NCBI RefSeq assembly: GCF_002150505.1
Contig: NZ_MSSV01000001.1
Location: 62,001-126,000, forward strand
Direction of reading: 5' to 3'
Origin: Algoriphagus ratkowskyi
GTDB lineage: Bacteria > Bacteroidota > Bacteroidia > Cytophagales > Cyclobacteriaceae
Length of the DNA: 64,000 nucleotides
The translations under genes were made by a program, and so were the position numbers. Positions 61,518 through 64,000 of the stretch are shown here, one piece after another. Each line of letters begins with the position of its first letter. The stretch's first letter is position 1. Below the pieces are notes generated by a model, which saw nothing but the letters and a program-made list of their open reading frames with translations, was not told the DNA's origin and made no database searches.

Positions 61518-63116
61518 ATGAAAAAATATATAAGCATATTTCTTACGGGTATTTTATTAGCCGTATCCAGCTGTGACGGGGATTTCGCCGATATCAATAC
61601 GGACCCAAATCGTGCGTCTGCGGATGTCTTTGATCCTAATTTGATTTTGCCTACAGTTTCCCATAACTACGGAAACTTGATGACAGGCTACACGGGAGCT
61701 ATTCTATTCCAAAGTATGTGGGTACAAGTAATGGCTTCTACTTCAACAGGAGGAGCAAATTACTATTCCAATGCAGATAAGTATGTAGCGTCTGGAAGTA
61801 CAAACAGTTATATCCAAAGTGTTTGGAATGACGGATATTCTACTGCATCTAGAGTTTATCAAATGCAAGCTCTTGCTGAGAAAAAAGGCTTCACTAACTT
61901 AATTGCTGTAGGTGAAATCTGGAAAGTTCTCACTCTATCCTTCGTCTCGGATGTCTATGGAGATCTTCCTTATAGCGAAGCATTGATGGCAGAAGCTGGA
62001 ATTACTCAACCAAAATACGATTCTCAGTCTGAAGCCTACATGGCTATGCTTTCTGATCTTGAAGGAGCTCTTTCTTCAATTTCTGATTCTGGAGATCCAA
62101 TCAAGAATGATGTGCTCTACGGTGGTGATTTAGCCAAATGGAAAAAGTTAGGCTATTCTATTATGTTGCGTATGGCAATGAGATTGGTGGATGTTGATGC
62201 AAGTACTTCGAAATCATATGTACAAAAAGCTATCGCAGGTGGTGTGTTTGCTTCACCAGCAGATGAGGCAGTTTTGGTTTCAGATCAAAGTAATGGTTAC
62301 GCTAATTCAAGTGCGAATGCGCTGAATGTAACGGATGATGTGTACGAAGTTCGTTGGTCAAAGAAACTGATTGATTTCTTGAAATCTAACAATGATCCAC
62401 GTCTATCTATTATAGCTGAAGTTCCTCCTGCAGGCCTTGCTGCTAATAAAAGTGGTAGTGTTGTAGGCGACAATGATCCAATGGTTCAAATTGGTTTGCC
62501 AAATGGTTATGATTTGAAAGGCGGAGCTACTGATGTAACTAAAGAGCCAAATTATCCAGGACCAACTGGCTCTGGTGCAGATGTTGCTCCGATCGGAGCA
62601 TATTCTAGACCCACAGCTGTATATAGAGACAGAAATGCTCCTGTGTTTATCCTTACTTATGCAGAGATTCAGTTTTTGCTAGCTGATGCAGCAGCTAGAG
62701 GTTATTCTGTACCTAAATCTGCTTCAGCATATTATGCTGCAGGTTTGGAAGGCGCTTTGACTACTATCGGTAAATTTGGTGGAGCGAGTGTTTCTCCAGT
62801 TGTAGCTGCTGATTTTGCAGTTGCTAATCCGTTGGATATTAGTAGTCCTGCTGCATCATTGAAAATGATCAATGAGCAAATCTGGGCTACTACAGGTACA
62901 CTTGCAAACTTTGTAGAGTCTTGGAACAACTGGAAGAGATCAGGTTATCCACAATTAACTCCAGTTAATTATTCAGGTAACTTTTCTTCAGGTCAGATTC
63001 CTAGAAGACAACTTTATCCATCTGGTGAAAGCACTACCAACCCGCAGGGATTGGCTAATGCAATATCTAATATGGGAGGTGATACTTGGGTCAAGAATGT
63101 ATGGTGGGATAAATAG
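61518..63116 (+). CDS. SusD/RagB-type outer-membrane lipoprotein
   Basis: Substrate-capturing lid protein of the Sus-type pair (532 aa). A lipoprotein signal ends in LLAVSSC and is followed by DGDFADINTDPN, a SusD-like_2 type start. The helical TPR-like core (YMAMLSDLEGALSSI, WKKLGYSIMLRMAMRL, YAEIQFLLADAA) and the C-terminal RRQLYPSGES block are typical. The ligand cannot be told from sequence. It follows SusC by 1 base. Confidence 0.93.
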   Translation: MKKYISIFLTGILLAVSSCDGDFADINTDPNRASADVFDPNLILPTVSHNYGNLMTGYTGAILFQSMWVQVMASTSTGGANYYSNADKYVASGSTNSYIQSVWNDGYSTASRVYQMQALAEKKGFTNLIAVGEIWKVLTLSFVSDVYGDLPYSEALMAEAGITQPKYDSQSEAYMAMLSDLEGALSSISDSGDPIKNDVLYGGDLAKWKKLGYSIMLRMAMRLVDVDASTSKSYVQKAIAGGVFASPADEAVLVSDQSNGYANSSANALNVTDDVYEVRWSKKLIDFLKSNNDPRLSIIAEVPPAGLAANKSGSVVGDNDPMVQIGLPNGYDLKGGATDVTKEPNYPGPTGSGADVAPIGAYSRPTAVYRDRNAPVFILTYAEIQFLLADAAARGYSVPKSASAYYAAGLEGALTTIGKFGGASVSPVVAADFAVANPLDISSPAASLKMINEQIWATTGTLANFVESWNNWKRSGYPQLTPVNYSGNFSSGQIPRRQLYPSGESTTNPQGLANAISNMGGDTWVKNVWWDK

Positions 63117-63154
63117 AGTAGATTCCCCACCCTTTGATTTATAAAATAGTGATA

Positions 63155-63189
63155 GAGGCTTTGATTAATTTCAAAGCCTCTTTCTTTTT
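63155..63189 (+). terminator. Terminator after susD
   Basis: GAGGCTTTGA pairs perfectly with TCAAAGCCTC (10 bp, 6-base loop), followed by a T-rich run. The gap 63117-63757 otherwise holds the promoter and leader of the next SusC gene and no visible gene. Confidence 0.86.
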
Positions 63190-63547
63190 ACACTATGTCC
63201 AGAAGATTTGAAGAGGTTGTTTATAGTGTTTAGTGGTCAGTTTCGCAAAGAGCGGATTTTTTGTTTTTCTCGTTTGGAAAGCGGTTTAATGAGCCCATAA
63301 AGAATAAATAAATATTTTCGGTATTATTTAGAAAGTTAAATTATTAGGCCTATAGGTCTAATAAGATAGTTAAAAAAACCTGACGCTTTACCCATGTTTT
63401 GGAAAATTTCTATAGATAAAATGATACATCTGTAAAATCTAATCACTCATTGCTGATGTTAAGGAAAAATGATCAATACCATCATATACTTAATTAAAAA
63501 ATTACAATATTTTCTTCTCTTTTATAAAAAAAATGCTTTTGTGAGCT

Positions 63548-63577
63548 TTGATAGAAATTCTTTTTTTCTAGCTTTAT
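63548..63577 (+). promoter_or_regulatory. Candidate promoter of second susC gene
   Basis: TTG at 63548 and TAGCTTTAT at 63569 are 18 bases apart, the same wording and spacing as at 58239-58268. The leader is about 180 bases and has a different small hairpin, CATGAA...TTCATG (63693-63717), 41 bases before the ATG. Confidence 0.6.
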
Positions 63578-63757
63578 GAGAAATTAACATCTTGGTCGCT
63601 GACTTATAGTAAGTTGACTGGATATTTTAATTCAAATAATTATTTTAAACCCTCATTACTGAACTATGGAACAACCTCTACTAGCAATTCATCATGAAAA
63701 TCGGAAGATGGTTCATGGCTCCAAAATTTTATTATTGTTAACCTCAAATTACCAGCT

Positions 63758-64000
63758 ATGAGAAAAATTTTATCAATTGCTTTTGCTCTGGTCTTAATGT
63801 TGGGCTATACAGCCACAGCACAGACACAAAAGCGAGTTTTGAAGGGAGTTGTGACCTCTAAGGAGGATGGACTTCCAATGCCCGGCGTTACGGTTTTAGA
63901 CAAGACAAACCAGACAGGTACCACTACTGATTTAGATGGTAATTATTCTATTTCGGTAGGATCCACTTCCGTATTGGTGTTTTCATTTATTGGATATGAA
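63758..64000 (+). CDS. Second SusC-type transporter, N-terminal part (cut by window edge)
   Basis: Eighty-one codons are visible. A signal peptide (MRKILSIAFALVLMLGYTATA) leads into RVLKGVVTSKEDGLPMPGVT and VLVFSFIGYE, the CarboxypepD_reg-like domain. The first 11 codons and the repeat domain closely match the SusC at 58451, so it is a recent paralog. The rest lies outside the window. Confidence 0.9.
   Translation, partial: MRKILSIAFALVLMLGYTATAQTQKRVLKGVVTSKEDGLPMPGVTVLDKTNQTGTTTDLDGNYSISVGSTSVLVFSFIGYE

Noticed and set aside
1-64000. tRNA, rRNA, CRISPR arrays, intact IS elements, prophage
   Set aside because: None could be found by eye: no cloverleaf-like segment, no regular spaced repeats, no transposase or phage structural motifs. 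A tRNA scan would be needed to exclude small RNA genes fully.

Overview
The window reads as chromosomal DNA of a Bacteroidota member, most likely order Cytophagales (a Cyclobacteriaceae-like marine or freshwater heterotroph). Support: a SusC/SusD outer-membrane pair, a type III glutamine synthetase, the menaquinone genes menF-menD, a Bacteroidota-type Porin_10 protein, many short-signal lipoproteins, AT-rich intergenic DNA, and promoter-like elements of the TTG / TAnnTTTG type. The species call is inference. I see no rRNA, tRNA, CRISPR array, intact insertion sequence or prophage.

Layout. 1-3.4 kb: the 5' end of an altronate-dehydratase-like gene, divergent from a three-gene TRAP transporter, probably for hexuronate or aldonate. 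3.7-6 kb: a sigma-factor operon whose second protein joins an anti-sigma-like N-terminus to an outer-membrane barrel. 6.0-6.6 kb: a gene-free stretch bounded by degenerate inverted repeats. 6.6-8.5 kb: a DUF4397 lipoprotein and a membrane-anchored XRE regulator. 8.4-11.8 kb: hotdog thioesterase, menF and menD (menaquinone). 11.8-20.4 kb: housekeeping genes (histidine phosphatase, zinc-ribbon coiled-coil, Nif3, LpxK, porin, MiaE, MacB-type permease, MscL). 20.4-24.7 kb: three genes (SbnA-like PLP synthase, FAD/NAD(P)-binding protein, Y4yA-like PLP decarboxylase) that look like a small pathway for a diaminopropionate-type amino acid. 25.1-32.3 kb: a light-sensing block (single-domain response regulator, heme oxygenase, bacteriophytochrome, and a large multi-PAS kinase) in which the phytochrome is cut by one in-frame stop. 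32.8-36 kb: Ku and LigD, bacterial end joining. 36.2-43.8 kb: PQQ-type sugar dehydrogenase, AI-2E exporter, lipoprotein, large catalase, membrane protein, M23 peptidase. 43.9-48.5 kb: a coupled set with an acidic small protein, a QEGLA/DUF1704 metallopeptidase (MATCAP-like HExxxH) and a GshB-like ATP-grasp ligase, followed on the other strand by an aspartoacylase-like hydrolase. 48.9-54.1 kb: GMC oxidoreductase, YdeI-like protein, lipoprotein, glycogen branching enzyme. 54.3-58 kb: MtaB and divergent GlnA-III. 58.4-64 kb: a SusC/SusD pair and the 5' end of a second, paralogous SusC with a near-identical promoter and leader layout.

Strongest leads: (1) the acidic-protein / QEGLA-metallopeptidase / ATP-grasp operon, whose enzyme pairing resembles the eukaryotic tubulin tyrosination-detyrosination pair; (2) the bacteriophytochrome interrupted by one in-frame stop inside an otherwise complete light-sensing operon; (3) the SbnA-like / FAD / Y4yA cluster, which has no siderophore synthetase or SbnB; (4) the anti-sigma/outer-membrane-barrel fusion. 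All functions are read from protein motifs and gene order by eye; no database search was run.
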